The notes under the pieces: generated by a model
Seen by the model: only the letters and a program-made list of their open reading frames with translations
Databases searched by the model: none
What the model was told of the DNA's origin: nothing
Made by a program: the position numbers and the translations under genes
Shown here: in pieces, positions 41,463-50,326 of the stretch
Layout of the letters: each line of letters begins with the position of its first letter
How positions within the stretch are numbered: the first letter of the stretch is position 1
Assembly: GCA_947383145.1 (NCBI GenBank)
Contig: CANDCH010000004.1
Coordinates: 1 to 64,000, forward strand
DNA: 64,000 nt
DNA from: an uncultured bacterium
GTDB taxonomy: Bacteria; Bacillota; Clostridia; Oscillospirales; Oscillospiraceae
Direction: 5' to 3'

Positions 41463-42791
41463 TTATTCCTCGGTTTTCTCCGCCTCGTCGGCCTTGTCGT
41501 CGCCCTTTTTCACAGCCTTCTTGGGCTTCTTGGCCGAACTCTTCACCAGCTCCAGCGCCTTGCGCACCGACAGGTCATGGCGCAAGTCCTGCTCCCGGAT
41601 GACGGCGCGAACCTTGTCCGCCTCCATGCTGTACTGCTCGGCCAGCTTGCCGATCTCCTCTTCCACCTCGGCGTCGGAAACCTCAATGCCCTCGGCGGCG
41701 GCCACGGCCTCCAGCGCCAGATCGCTGCGCACGGCCCGGTCAGCGGCGGTCTTGGACTGGGCCCGCATATCCTCCACGGTCATGCCCATCATCCGCAGGT
41801 AGTCCTCAAACTTGATGCCCTGGCTCTGAATGCGGTTGGCGTAGTCGTCCAGCATCTTGTCGGCCCGGTAGTCCACCATGGCTTGGGGAACCTCGCACTC
41901 CAGCTTTTCCATGAGGGCGGTGATAACGGCCTCCTCGAACTCCCGGTCGGCCTGCTCCTGACGGCGGGCCTTCAGCTTCTCGCCCAGGTCCTTTTTGAAC
42001 TCCTCCAAAGTCTCGAACTCGGACACATCCTTGGCGAACTCATCGTCCACCTCGGGCTCCTGCTTCTCCTTCACCTCGTGGACCTTGACCTTGAACACCA
42101 CCTGGGCGCCGGCCAGCTCGGGGGTATAATCCTCGGGGAAGGTGATGTCCAGATCCTTCTCGTCGCCGGCCTTCATACCGACGACCTGATCCTCAAAGCC
42201 GGGGACAAAGGAGCCGGAGCCCAGCTCCAGGCTGTAATTCTCCCCCTTGCCGCCCTGGAAGGGCACGCCGTCCCGGAAGCCCTCAAAGTCGATGACGGCG
42301 GTATCCCCCTTCTTGGCTTTGCGCTCCACGCTCACCAGGCGGGAGGCCCGGTCGATATAGGGCTTCAGCTCCCCCTTGATGTCGGCGGCGGACACCTTCA
42401 CGTCCGCCTTGGCCACCGGCAGGCCCTTGTAGTCCTTGATTGAGGCCTCAGGCTTGACGGTGACGGTGGCTTTGAAGGTAAAGCCGCCGGCGCCGGCGTC
42501 CAGCACCTCCAGCTGGGGATAGGCCACGGGGTCGATGCCGGCCTCCTTCAGCGCGGCCTCGTAGGCGTCGGGATAGGCCAGGGAGATGGCGTCCTCATAA
42601 AAAATCTCCGCGCCGTACATCTTCTCCACCATCTTCCGCGGGGCCTTGCCCTTGCGGAAGCCGGGGACGTTGATGCGGTTCTTCTGGCGGCTGTACACCT
42701 TGTCGATGGCGGACTGGAACTCGGCGGCTCCGACCTCGATCACCAGCTCATAGGTGCTGTTTTCTTTTTTCTCATTGCTCTTGATGTTCAT
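41463..42791 (-). CDS. tig: Trigger factor
   Basis: A 442-residue ribosome-bound chaperone and prolyl isomerase. Ribosome-binding signature GFRKGKAPRKMVEKMYG; FKBP-type domain around KGDTAVIDFEGFRDGVPFQG; C-terminal helical chaperone arms and a Lys/Glu-rich end. It is the first gene of the tig-clpP-clpX-lon-engB operon. A weak promoter (TAGAAT at 42863-42858, poor -35) stands about 65 bases upstream. Confidence 0.95.
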   Translation of the reverse strand: MNIKSNEKKENSTYELVIEVGAAEFQSAIDKVYSRQKNRINVPGFRKGKAPRKMVEKMYGAEIFYEDAISLAYPDAYEAALKEAGIDPVAYPQLEVLDAGAGGFTFKATVTVKPEASIKDYKGLPVAKADVKVSAADIKGELKPYIDRASRLVSVERKAKKGDTAVIDFEGFRDGVPFQGGKGENYSLELGSGSFVPGFEDQVVGMKAGDEKDLDITFPEDYTPELAGAQVVFKVKVHEVKEKQEPEVDDEFAKDVSEFETLEEFKKDLGEKLKARRQEQADREFEEAVITALMEKLECEVPQAMVDYRADKMLDDYANRIQSQGIKFEDYLRMMGMTVEDMRAQSKTAADRAVRSDLALEAVAAAEGIEVSDAEVEEEIGKLAEQYSMEADKVRAVIREQDLRHDLSVRKALELVKSSAKKPKKAVKKGDDKADEAEKTEE

Positions 42792-42898
42792 GGTGTGTTC
42801 CTCCAAGCTCGGCCCGCCAAACACGGCGCAGGGCCTTCTTTCTAAGTAATCCAACCTATTCTACCAGATAGGCGCGGAGATTTCCACTGTTTTTTTGT

Positions 42899-43588
42899 TC
42901 AATCCAAAATTTTTTTTGGACGGAATCCGACATAGTCCGCGGACACCAGCCGGTAATCCACCAGACCCTGGACTCCCTCCACCGCCAGGCGGTGGCTGGG
43001 GCCGTGGAGATGTCCGTAGCAGCAGGTCCTCACCCCGTACTGTTCCAGCAGGCCGATGATCTCTTGACAGCGGTAGCCCCGGTACAGGGGCGGGTAATGG
43101 AGAAAGCACAGCTTTTCCCGCTCCCCCGCCGCCTTCAGGGACGCCTCCAGGCGGATCAGCTCCCGTTTGAATACCTTCTCCCAATGGGGCGCGCCGTTCT
43201 CCTCAAAAAACCAGCCCCGGGTGCCGCACAGGGCGGTCTCCCCGTAGAAGGCGCAGTTGTTGTGGAGGATGTGGAGCCGCCCAAAGCCGTTGGCCTGGAA
43301 AAAGGCGTTCATTTTGGAGGCGGTGTTCCACCAGTAATCGTGGTTGCCCTTGAGCAGCCACTTCTCCCCCGGCAGGCCATCGTTCAAAAAGGCGAAGTCC
43401 TCCCGCGCCTCCTCCAGGCTCATCCCCCAGGACAGGTCGCCGCACAGCACCACCGTGTCGGCGTCGTCCACAGGGGAAAAGCCCTCCCGGAGCTTTTCCA
43501 CATAGCCCTCCCAGCCGCCGCCGAACACGTCCATGGGCTTGTTGGAACCCAGGGAGAGATGGGTATCGCCGATGGCATAGAGAGCCAT
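42899..43588 (-). CDS. Calcineurin-like metallophosphoesterase
   Basis: A 229-residue phosphoesterase with the full metal motif set: DTHLSLG near residue 8, GDLSWGM near 50, GNHDYWW near 78, LHYPP, and GHLHGPSH. It belongs to the UCP033094-like family of Firmicutes phosphoesterases; substrate unknown. AGAGGTGA precedes ATG 43588; the open frame further upstream is a shadow of thrC. It lies 11 bases after thrC. Confidence 0.88.
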   Translation of the reverse strand: MALYAIGDTHLSLGSNKPMDVFGGGWEGYVEKLREGFSPVDDADTVVLCGDLSWGMSLEEAREDFAFLNDGLPGEKWLLKGNHDYWWNTASKMNAFFQANGFGRLHILHNNCAFYGETALCGTRGWFFEENGAPHWEKVFKRELIRLEASLKAAGEREKLCFLHYPPLYRGYRCQEIIGLLEQYGVRTCCYGHLHGPSHRLAVEGVQGLVDYRLVSADYVGFRPKKILD

Positions 43589-43599
43589 GTCGTCACCTC

Positions 43600-45093
43600 T
43601 TACTTCAGGAAATCCAGCACACAGCCCTTCATGGCGGACTTTTCCGCCACCTGGTCGAAGCGGCGGCGGCGCTTTTTCAAGCGGGCCAGGGGCGCGGGCG
43701 TGGGAACCCCCGTCGCCTCGGTGAGCTGGTCCAGGATATCCAGGCCCGGCTTCTGCGCCTTGACCCCCAGAGCGTCCAGCACGCTGGAACAGAACTTGAA
43801 GGGGCTGGCGGTGGACACTACGATGGTGGGCGCGGCGTCCCCGGACTCCTCCCGGTATTCGTCCAGCACATGGAAGGCCACAGCAGTGTGGGGGTCGATG
43901 AGGTAGTTCCGTTCGTTCCACATCCGGGCGATCATGGCCTTGGTCTGCTCATCGTCGCAGTACCCGGCGCTGAACTCCCGTTTCAGCTTGGTCCGAATGG
44001 AGCTGTCCACCCGGTAGCTGCCGTACTCCGCCAGCTGGGACATATATTCCCGCACCAGCTTGTCGTCCCGGCCGGACAGCTCAAACAGCATCCGCTCCAG
44101 ATTGCTGGAGATCAGGATGTCCATAGAGGGGGACAGGGTGTTGTAGAAGGTGCGGTTGCGGTCATAGGTGCCGGTGTTGATGAAATCGGTGAGCACATTG
44201 TTCTGGTTGGAGGCGCAGATCATCCGGCCGATGGGGATGCCCATGGCCTTGGCGTAGTAGGCGGCCAGAATGTTGCCGAAATTTCCGGTGGGCACGCACA
44301 CGTTGACGGACTGTCCCTTGGCAATGGCCCCGGCCTTCAGCAGGTCGCAGTAGGCGGAGGCGTAGTACACGATCTGAGGCAGCACCCGGCCCCAGTTGAT
44401 GGAGTTGGCGGAGGATAGGAAGTAGCCCCGCTCCGCCAGCTCCGCGGCCAGCGCCTCGTCGGAAAACAGCGTCTTGACCCCGGCCTGGGCGTCGTCGAAG
44501 TTGCCCACCACCGAGCACACCCCCACGTTGCCCCCCTCCTGGGTGACCATTTGAAGCTCCTGAATCTCAGACACCCCGTCCTTGGGATAAAAGACCAAAA
44601 TTCTGGTCTTGTCCACATTTCGGAAGCCCTCCAGCGCCGCCTTGCCCGTATCGCCGGAGGTGGCCACCAGAATGCACACCGTCTTTTTCTCATCGTTTTT
44701 TTCCAGCGAAGCGGTGAGCAGATGGGGCAGCATTTGGAGCGCCATGTCCTTAAACGCGCAGGTTGGCCCGTGCCACAGCTCCAGGCAGTAGGTGCTGTCG
44801 TCCAGCTTGACCACTGGGGCGATATCCTCGCTGGAGAACTTTCCCCCGCCGTAGGCCTCGGCGGCATAGGCGGTGAGCTCAGAGGCGGCGAAGCCCTCCA
44901 GAAAGCCGTTCATGATGTACACCATCCGCTGCTGGTAGGACATCTCCTTCATGGTCTCCACGGCGGAGGCGGGCAGCCGGGGCAGCACCGCAGGGGTAAG
45001 CAGCCCGCCGTCGGGGGCCAGCCCCTTGGCGATGGCCTGAGAGGCGCTCATGCGCAAATCTTTATTTCTCGTGCTCAGATAATTCATGGTCAT
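43600..45093 (-). CDS. thrC: Threonine synthase
   Basis: A 497-residue PLP enzyme making threonine from O-phosphohomoserine. PLP lysine in CAFKDMALQMLP near 113; phosphate-binding VATSGDTGKAAL; long thrC form beginning MNYLSTRNKDLRMSASQAIA. The start at ATG 45093 overlaps the dipeptidase stop as ATGA; ATG 45087 is also in frame. Confidence 0.95.
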   Translation of the reverse strand: MTMNYLSTRNKDLRMSASQAIAKGLAPDGGLLTPAVLPRLPASAVETMKEMSYQQRMVYIMNGFLEGFAASELTAYAAEAYGGGKFSSEDIAPVVKLDDSTYCLELWHGPTCAFKDMALQMLPHLLTASLEKNDEKKTVCILVATSGDTGKAALEGFRNVDKTRILVFYPKDGVSEIQELQMVTQEGGNVGVCSVVGNFDDAQAGVKTLFSDEALAAELAERGYFLSSANSINWGRVLPQIVYYASAYCDLLKAGAIAKGQSVNVCVPTGNFGNILAAYYAKAMGIPIGRMICASNQNNVLTDFINTGTYDRNRTFYNTLSPSMDILISSNLERMLFELSGRDDKLVREYMSQLAEYGSYRVDSSIRTKLKREFSAGYCDDEQTKAMIARMWNERNYLIDPHTAVAFHVLDEYREESGDAAPTIVVSTASPFKFCSSVLDALGVKAQKPGLDILDQLTEATGVPTPAPLARLKKRRRRFDQVAEKSAMKGCVLDFLK

Positions 45094-46028
45094 CTCACTA
45101 CTCTCATTAAATTATTGTAAAACAGGTCTTGGACGACCGTTTCGCCGTATCCATGGCGGAGCAGGTACTCATAAAGCCGGGGCAGGCTGTCAACGGCGGG
45201 CAGGTCTGAAATGGTATCGCAGCCGTCCCAATCGCCGCCGAGCGCGGCGGTTTTCTCCCCGCCCAATCCCAAAATATGGTCCAAATGGCGCCGGACCATA
45301 TCCAGGTCCCGGCTCCCTCCCACAAAGCCCTCATAGAAGTTGAGACCGATCACGCCTTGATTCTCTATTATCGCAGTTATTTGCTCATCCGTCAAGTTCC
45401 TTGTGTGATTCCACACAGATTTTGTGTTGGAATGGCTGGCGATAAAAGGCCTGCGCGCCAATTCCGCCACGTCCCAGAACCCGGCCTCAGACAGATGGGA
45501 TACGTCCACCAGGATGCGAAGCTCCTCCATATTGCGCACAAAATCGCGGCCCACCGCAGACAGCCCTCGTTCCGTCTCATCACAGTGGGAGCCCGACAAG
45601 GCGTTGGCGCAATTCCACGTAAGGTTGATTGCCTTTACACCATTTTCCGCCGCGCCGGCCAGCCGGCCTGGATCACAGCCCAGCAGCTCTCCCCCTTCCA
45701 CAGTGAGAAACGCGGCCGCTCTCCCCTGCCGGTTGGCCTGTTCCGCCTCGTCCGCAGTGCGGCACTGAACGATTTTATCTGAATTGCGGGCCATCTGTTC
45801 CTTGAAGCAGCGCAGAAGGGCATAATATGCCCGTTCCACTCCGTCCTTGCCCTTCGGATAGCCGGTATAGCCATCCGAGGTCCACAGGGCAAAGAATTGA
45901 CAGTAGCGCCTGAATCCCGCCGTTTTTTCCAGGGAAATCATCCCTGAATTCCGGTCCAGCCCCTCGTACTCCCTCCAGCAGCGGGAAATCGTGTCACAGT
46001 GGGCGTCAAATACGGAAATCCGCTCCAT
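45090..46028 (-). CDS. Membrane-dipeptidase-family peptidase
   Basis: A 312-residue renal-dipeptidase-fold (M19) zinc enzyme. DAHCDTI with the first metal His-Asp, EGGELL, NLTWNCAN, LVDVSHLSEAGF, ASHSN and LGGDWDG are the conserved segments. No signal peptide, so cytoplasmic. The family hydrolyses dipeptides, including D-containing ones. AGGGGG precedes ATG 46028; the stop is coupled to thrC. Confidence 0.9.
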   Translation of the reverse strand: MERISVFDAHCDTISRCWREYEGLDRNSGMISLEKTAGFRRYCQFFALWTSDGYTGYPKGKDGVERAYYALLRCFKEQMARNSDKIVQCRTADEAEQANRQGRAAAFLTVEGGELLGCDPGRLAGAAENGVKAINLTWNCANALSGSHCDETERGLSAVGRDFVRNMEELRILVDVSHLSEAGFWDVAELARRPFIASHSNTKSVWNHTRNLTDEQITAIIENQGVIGLNFYEGFVGGSRDLDMVRRHLDHILGLGGEKTAALGGDWDGCDTISDLPAVDSLPRLYEYLLRHGYGETVVQDLFYNNLMRVVR

Positions 46029-46038
46029 AAGCTTCCCC

Positions 46039-46413
46039 CTAAAACGCGTTTTCAATGTAATATATGTCCGGCTCCCGCGTCCGGACCCCCTGGGGGGCGT
46101 ATACCTCCGCCACATCAAACCGGGGTTGAAGAGCGGTGGGATGGCCCAGCAGATAAAACTGAGCCGTGAGCCGGAGCTTGCGCTGTTTGGAAAGGGTAAC
46201 AGCTTCACAGGCCGCGCCGTACCGGCCGTCCTTACGCAGCTTGACCTCCACAAAGGCCAGGTACGCGCCGTTTTCCGCCACAATGTCAATCTCGCCCAGG
46301 CGGCAGCGGAAATTACGTTCCACAATGCGCCAGCCCTGCCCAAGGAGCAGGCCCGCCACCTGCTCCTCCCCCCACTGGCCCAGCCGCCGGGCCTGCGCTC
46401 CTCCGCCGCTCAC
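46039..46413 (-). CDS. yraN: YraN/UPF0102 nuclease-like protein
   Basis: A 124-residue protein of the restriction-endonuclease-like fold. Signature GEEQVAGLLLGQGWRIVERN, then GEIDIVAENGAYLAFVEVKLR, which carries the D-ExK active-site residues. Exact role unsettled. The start overlaps the rnhB stop as ATGA, a common pairing. Confidence 0.92.
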   Translation of the reverse strand: MSGGGAQARRLGQWGEEQVAGLLLGQGWRIVERNFRCRLGEIDIVAENGAYLAFVEVKLRKDGRYGAACEAVTLSKQRKLRLTAQFYLLGHPTALQPRFDVAEVYAPQGVRTREPDIYYIENAF

Positions 46414-47015
46414 AGCTTTTTTAAAAAGGTGCGGCGGTGGATGGGACAGGGACCGTACTGCCTCAGCAGCTCATAGTGGCGTTTGGTGGGATAGCCCTTG
46501 TGCCGCTCAAACTCATACCGGGGATAGAGCGCCGCCATCTCCCGCATATAACGGTCCCGGCTGACCTTAGCTAAGATGGACGCCGCCGCAATCGACACTG
46601 ACAAGCTATCTCCCTTTACAACAGTTTTATGAGGGGTTACAATTGCATACCGGCTCCCATGGTCCCGGTTTCCATCAACGAGGGCGAAATCAGCGCCGGA
46701 TTTCAGCCCGTCGATGGCCAGCTGCATAGCCTTGATACGGCTGTTCAGAATGTTGATCTCATCAATCTCCCCTGGCTCCACCCAGGCCACCGACCAAGCC
46801 ATGGCTTGAGCGGTGACCTGGCCGTACAACACCTCTCTCCGCCTCTCCGCCACCTGCTTGGAGTCGTTGAGCCGGGGCAGCTCCAGCCCAACCGGCAAAA
46901 TGACCGCCGCCGCATATACCCGTCCTGCCAGCGGTCCGGCCCCCGCTTCGTCACAGCCGCAAACAGCGTGAAAGCCCCGAGCCCGCACTTCCCGTTCCAG
47001 CTCCCAGCTGGGCAT
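46410..47015 (-). CDS. rnhB: Ribonuclease HII
   Basis: A 201-residue RNase HII removing RNA from RNA-DNA hybrids. CGCDEAGAGPLAG near residue 20 has the Asp-Glu pair; LVDGNRD and AAASILAKVSRDRYM complete the active site. The usual motif is DEAGRGPLAG; here Arg is replaced by Ala (GAGPL), in the GRG motif that contacts the ribonucleotide, which is unusual. ATG 47015 follows AGAGGAGAGAGG. Confidence 0.92.
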   Translation of the reverse strand: MPSWELEREVRARGFHAVCGCDEAGAGPLAGRVYAAAVILPVGLELPRLNDSKQVAERRREVLYGQVTAQAMAWSVAWVEPGEIDEINILNSRIKAMQLAIDGLKSGADFALVDGNRDHGSRYAIVTPHKTVVKGDSLSVSIAAASILAKVSRDRYMREMAALYPRYEFERHKGYPTKRHYELLRQYGPCPIHRRTFLKKL

Positions 47016-47038
47016 GGTTCCTCTCTCCTCTCGCAGCC

Positions 47039-47884
47039 CTATGGATTTTCTAGTGTAAAGCGTCCAAGCTTGCCGCCTCGGAACTCGTCCAGCAGCACCT
47101 TGGCCATTCGTGAGCTGTCTGCCTCGCCGCCGGACACCAGCATGCCGCGCTTGCGGGCAGCCTGTTCCAGCAGCTCCCACCCCGGAAGCTCCCGAGTTTG
47201 GACCAGCTTGTACCGTTCCTCCAGCGCCTGCGGATAACGGTCCCGGAGCAGCTCCAGCAAGGCGCAGGCCAGCCCCTCCACATCGGTGACCTCATCCCTC
47301 ACCGCGCCTGTAAACGCCAGATGAAGCCCAGTGGTCTCGTCTTCGAATTTGGGCCAGAGGATGCCGGGAGTATCCAGCAGCTCCAGGCTGGCGTCCACGC
47401 TCACCCATTGCTTTCCCCGGGTGACGCCGGGCCGGTCGCCGGCCTTGGCGGACTTACGTCCGGCCGCCTTGTTGATAAAGGTGGACTTGCCCACGTTGGG
47501 CACCCCCACCACCATGGCCCGGATAGGGCGTCCCACCTGGCCTTTTGCCTTCCATGCCGCCAGCTTCTCCTTGAGCACGCTTTTAGCGGCGGCGGAAAAC
47601 TGGCTCACTCCCCTGCCCGATTTGGCGTCTGTCTCCAGCACTCCATAGCCCTGTTCCTTGAACCACGCCGTCCAGCGGGCAGTCATGGATGGATCTGCCT
47701 GATCTGTCCGGTTAAAAATAATCAGCCGGGGCCGGCCGCCCACCATAGCGTCAATATCCGGGTTGCGGCTGGAGATGGGAATGCGGGCATCCACCACTTC
47801 GGCCACCAGATCCACCAGCTTTATGTCATTTTCCATCTGACGCCGGGTTTTGGTCATATGCCCAGGATACCATTGAATATTCAT
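47039..47884 (-). CDS. rbgA: Ribosome biogenesis GTPase YlqF (RbgA)
   Basis: A 281-residue circularly permuted GTPase for 50S assembly. N-terminus IQWYPGHMTKTRRQM; G4 IFNRTDQAD (NRTD in place of NKxD) precedes G1 GVPNVGKSTFIN and G3 LLDTPGILWP, the permuted order. The C-terminal RNA-binding part includes KRGMLVSGGEAD. Start ATG 47884, with AGGAG about 10 bases before, is preferred to GTG 47893. Confidence 0.94.
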   Translation of the reverse strand: MNIQWYPGHMTKTRRQMENDIKLVDLVAEVVDARIPISSRNPDIDAMVGGRPRLIIFNRTDQADPSMTARWTAWFKEQGYGVLETDAKSGRGVSQFSAAAKSVLKEKLAAWKAKGQVGRPIRAMVVGVPNVGKSTFINKAAGRKSAKAGDRPGVTRGKQWVSVDASLELLDTPGILWPKFEDETTGLHLAFTGAVRDEVTDVEGLACALLELLRDRYPQALEERYKLVQTRELPGWELLEQAARKRGMLVSGGEADSSRMAKVLLDEFRGGKLGRFTLENP

Positions 47885-47921
47885 TTCGGCCACACTCCTA
47901 TCCTATATCTCGCCCTTTTAA

Positions 47922-47953
47922 TAAAAGAGGAGCGGTCACCCGCTCCTCTTTTA
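47922..47953 (-). terminator. Terminator of rplS
   Basis: A 14-bp perfect stem (47922-47935 with 47940-47953), loop of four, A/T ends. It directly follows the rplS stop on the minus strand. Confidence 0.88.
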
Positions 47954-47962
47954 CTGCGCAGC

Positions 47963-48304
47963 TTACAGGTCCTCTTTGACCTTCGCGGCCTTGCCTACGC
48001 GGTCGCGCAGGTAGTACAGCTTGGCCCGGCGGACCTTGCCCTTGCGGACGGTCTCGACCTTTTCAATGGTAGGGGCATGCAGGGGGAACACCTTCTCCAC
48101 GCCGACGCCGTAGGAAATGCGGCGAACGGTGAAGCTCTCCTCAATGCCGCCGTGCTTCTTGGCGATGACGGTGCCTTCGAACACCTGGATACGCTCGCGG
48201 CTGCCCTCCTTGACCCGGATGTGCACCCGGACGGTGTCGCCCACGCGGACGGAAGGAGCTTCGTCCTTCATGTACTTGCTGCTGAATTGTTGAAGCAGAT
48301 CCAT
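47963..48304 (-). CDS. rplS: Ribosomal protein L19
   Basis: A 113-residue 50S protein. Conserved [32 protein letters not shown] and [13 protein letters not shown] segments, then the basic [14 protein letters not shown] end. AGGAGG precedes the ATG. It has its own promoter and terminator. Confidence 0.97.
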   Translation of the reverse strand: MDLLQQFSSKYMKDEAPSVRVGDTVRVHIRVKEGSRERIQVFEGTVIAKKHGGIEESFTVRRISYGVGVEKVFPLHAPTIEKVETVRKGKVRRAKLYYLRDRVGKAAKVKEDL

Positions 48305-48386
48305 TTGTATTTTCCTCCTAATTTCAGGCGTTCGTGCGTCCTGACCTTGTGGCCGCGCAGAGGACCGCCCTTTTTCAGACCTTGGA

Positions 48387-48415
48387 AGTATATCACAACG
48401 CCGCCGGTTTTGCAA
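48387..48415 (-). promoter_or_regulatory. Promoter of rplS with an about 80-nt leader
   Basis: Minus strand TTGCAA (48415-48410) and TATACT (48392-48387), 17-bp spacing. The leader of about 80 nt between it and the ATG is GC-rich and could hold an L19-type autoregulatory leader; I could not verify a match. Confidence 0.7.
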
Positions 48416-48443
48416 TAGTTTTTTCCATGTTCAAGACAAATAT

Positions 48444-49028
48444 TTATCGCCAGCTCCGGCGCAGCACTCCCGCCAGCAGCCACAGCGCGGTGAGGAGCAG
48501 GGTCACATTGGCATACCAGACGGCGGCCACCAGCCCCGCCCCCACCAGCGCCCCCACCAGGCATCCGGCCATGGCCGTGGTCAGGCGGTCCGCCCAATCC
48601 GGGTCGAGGCGGTTGGACAGCAGACCGTAAATCACCTGTCCGCCATCCAGGGGAGGAATGGGAAGCAGATTGAAAGCTCCCACAGCCAAAGTGAGCGCCG
48701 CCGCCACCGCCCATCCGGCCGCAGAGAACAGCGCGCCGGCCAGCAGGTTTGCCGCCGGTCCCGCCAGGGCCACCAAACTGTCCTGAAGATAGCCCTGCGG
48801 CGCGGCGTAGCCAAAGCGCAGCTCCGCCCCCACCGCTGTCAAGGACAGGCGCTCCACCCGCCCCCCCAGCGCAGCGGCCATGGCTATATGGCCCAGCTCG
48901 TGGAGCAGGCAGGCTAGCAGGCCCCACGGCAGCAGGTTCACTCCCTCGTCCAGCCAGAACAGCGCTCCAAGCAGCAGCAGGAAACCGGGGCTCACCTCCA
49001 CCTCCGGCCGCTCACGGGAGGTCAACAT
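48444..49028 (-). CDS. M50 site-2 metalloprotease, SpoIVFB-like
   Basis: A 194-residue membrane protease with about five or six helices. HELGH zinc motif near residue 43 and the second motif NLLPIPPLDGGQ near 120. The short form without PDZ or CBS domain resembles SpoIVFB, which cleaves pro-sigma-K. It overlaps the upstream M23 gene by 17 bases, the spoIVFA-spoIVFB arrangement. Confidence 0.8.
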   Translation of the reverse strand: MLTSRERPEVEVSPGFLLLLGALFWLDEGVNLLPWGLLACLLHELGHIAMAAALGGRVERLSLTAVGAELRFGYAAPQGYLQDSLVALAGPAANLLAGALFSAAGWAVAAALTLAVGAFNLLPIPPLDGGQVIYGLLSNRLDPDWADRLTTAMAGCLVGALVGAGLVAAVWYANVTLLLTALWLLAGVLRRSWR

Positions 49029-49995
49029 AGTAAGCCGGGTCCAGGCGGATGTTGTCTTTTTCGATGGTCAGATGGAGGTGGGAGCCCACCGCGTTGCCCG
49101 TATGGCCCACCAGCGCCACCGTCTGGCCGCAGGCCACCTGATCCCCTTTGTGGACCAGAAGCTTGCTGCAATGGGCGTAAAAGCTGCTCACGTTATTTTC
49201 GTGGCGGATTTTCAGGTAATTGCCGAACTCGTCGCTCTGGCCGATATACTCCACCGTTCCGGCGGCAAAGGCCCCAATCTCCGCGCCCTCGGCAGCTCCG
49301 ATATCCAGCGCAAGATGAAACTCATTTTTGCCGTTGATGGGGCTGTCCCGGTAGCCAAAGCCGGAGGTTACCGCGCCGTCCACCGGCACGGCAGTCTCGC
49401 TCAGCCCCAGCTCGTAAAAGTCCAGGCTCACGTTTCTGGGCAGCTTGACCCCGTCGGACGTGTACGCCTGTGCCACCGCCGTCGCCACCTCCGGCTGAGC
49501 GGGCTCCGAATCAGGCGGGGATGGATCATTCTTCAGATCGCCCGTTGGAAAGCCTGTCCGGGCCAAAATGCCGTGACTGCCCAAATAGCTCAGCCCGCCG
49601 CCCGCCGTCTGGCTCAGCAGCGCCATAGGACGGGGCGGCTCCTCCGGCGCCGCGGAGGGCGGAGCGGGTTCCATCTCTGCCTCGCCGCCCATCAGGGTCA
49701 CACACAGCGCCTCCAAAGCGCTGCGGACCGGCACCCCCTGGGACATGGATGCTCCAAACTGCTGAAAGGCGGCGCGAAAGTCTACGTTGGCCGCCGCCGC
49801 CTCCTGCCACGCCGCCAGATGGGCTGGAAACACTCCGCGTCCAATGTACACCAACAGGAACAGCGCCAGACTGACGCCCAGCTGGAGGAGCCTGCGCTGG
49901 TCCGCGTCGTCTCCCCCGCGGCTGTCGGTCCGTCTTGTCCTTTGGGGCGGCCTGCGCCTCCTGTCCGCCGTTCCACGTCTGGATGCCCCGTCCAA
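49012..49995 (-). CDS. M23 peptidase-domain membrane protein, SpoIVFA-like
   Basis: A 327-residue protein. Basic cytoplasmic N-terminus (1-35), one membrane helix LLQLGVSLALFLLVYIG (about 36-53), a linker, and a C-terminal LytM/M23 domain (about 210-325: VTSGFGYRDSP, FHLALDIGA, GSHLHLTIE). SpoIVFA has the same plan. Unlike a degenerate SpoIVFA, the zinc residues HxxxD and HxH are all present, so it may be an active endopeptidase. TTG start 49995 follows AAGGAGG by 7 bases. Confidence 0.75.
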   Translation of the reverse strand: MDGASRRGTADRRRRPPQRTRRTDSRGGDDADQRRLLQLGVSLALFLLVYIGRGVFPAHLAAWQEAAAANVDFRAAFQQFGASMSQGVPVRSALEALCVTLMGGEAEMEPAPPSAAPEEPPRPMALLSQTAGGGLSYLGSHGILARTGFPTGDLKNDPSPPDSEPAQPEVATAVAQAYTSDGVKLPRNVSLDFYELGLSETAVPVDGAVTSGFGYRDSPINGKNEFHLALDIGAAEGAEIGAFAAGTVEYIGQSDEFGNYLKIRHENNVSSFYAHCSKLLVHKGDQVACGQTVALVGHTGNAVGSHLHLTIEKDNIRLDPAYYVDLP

Positions 49996-50027
49996 TTTGA
50001 CCCCTCCTTGTCCACACAGTCTGCACT

Positions 50028-50057
50028 ACTGTATGTACCAAGTCCGGGTTTTATGCA
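50028..50057 (-). promoter_or_regulatory. Candidate sigma-E promoter of the M23-M50 pair
   Basis: Minus strand TGCATAAA (50057-50050) and CATACAGT (50035-50028), 14-bp spacing. The -10 matches the sigma-E consensus at all but one position. It is 33 bases before the start codon. Confidence 0.5.
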
Positions 50058-50113
50058 AACCTGGCGGCGGCTTCTGATTCAGAAGGAAACAAGGAAGCGC
50101 GGCGGGCACAATA

Positions 50114-50148
50114 TAAAAAACGCCGGAGCAAGCTTCATTCGCTTGCTC
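50114..50148 (-). terminator. Terminator of tRNA-Gly
   Basis: GGAGCAAGC and GCTTGCTCC (50148-50140 with 50132-50124), then GGCG and T6 on the minus strand. Confidence 0.85.
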
Positions 50149-50153
50149 CGACG

Positions 50154-50227
50154 TGGAGCGGGTGAGGGGAATCGAACCCCCGTGTTCAGCTTGGGAAGCT
50201 GACATTCTACCATTGAACTACACCCGC
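50154..50227 (-). tRNA. tRNA-Gly (anticodon CCC), CCA encoded
   Basis: Acceptor GCGGGTG/CACCCGC, discriminator T and encoded CCA. The anticodon loop TTCCCAA inside CAGC/GCTG gives CCC. T arm GGGGG-TTCGATT-CCCCT. Confidence 0.95.
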
Positions 50228-50239
50228 AAGTTCTTTTGC

Positions 50240-50268
50240 ATTATAACAGAACCAAACGGAAAATGCAA
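50240..50268 (-). promoter_or_regulatory. Promoter of tRNA-Gly
   Basis: Minus strand TTGCAT (50268-50263) and TATAAT (50245-50240), 17-bp spacing. Confidence 0.85.
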
Positions 50269-50326
50269 GCATTTTTTGCGGACTCTTTTCCCAATAATTG
50301 GTTTTCAAATTTTTAACAAAAACCCC

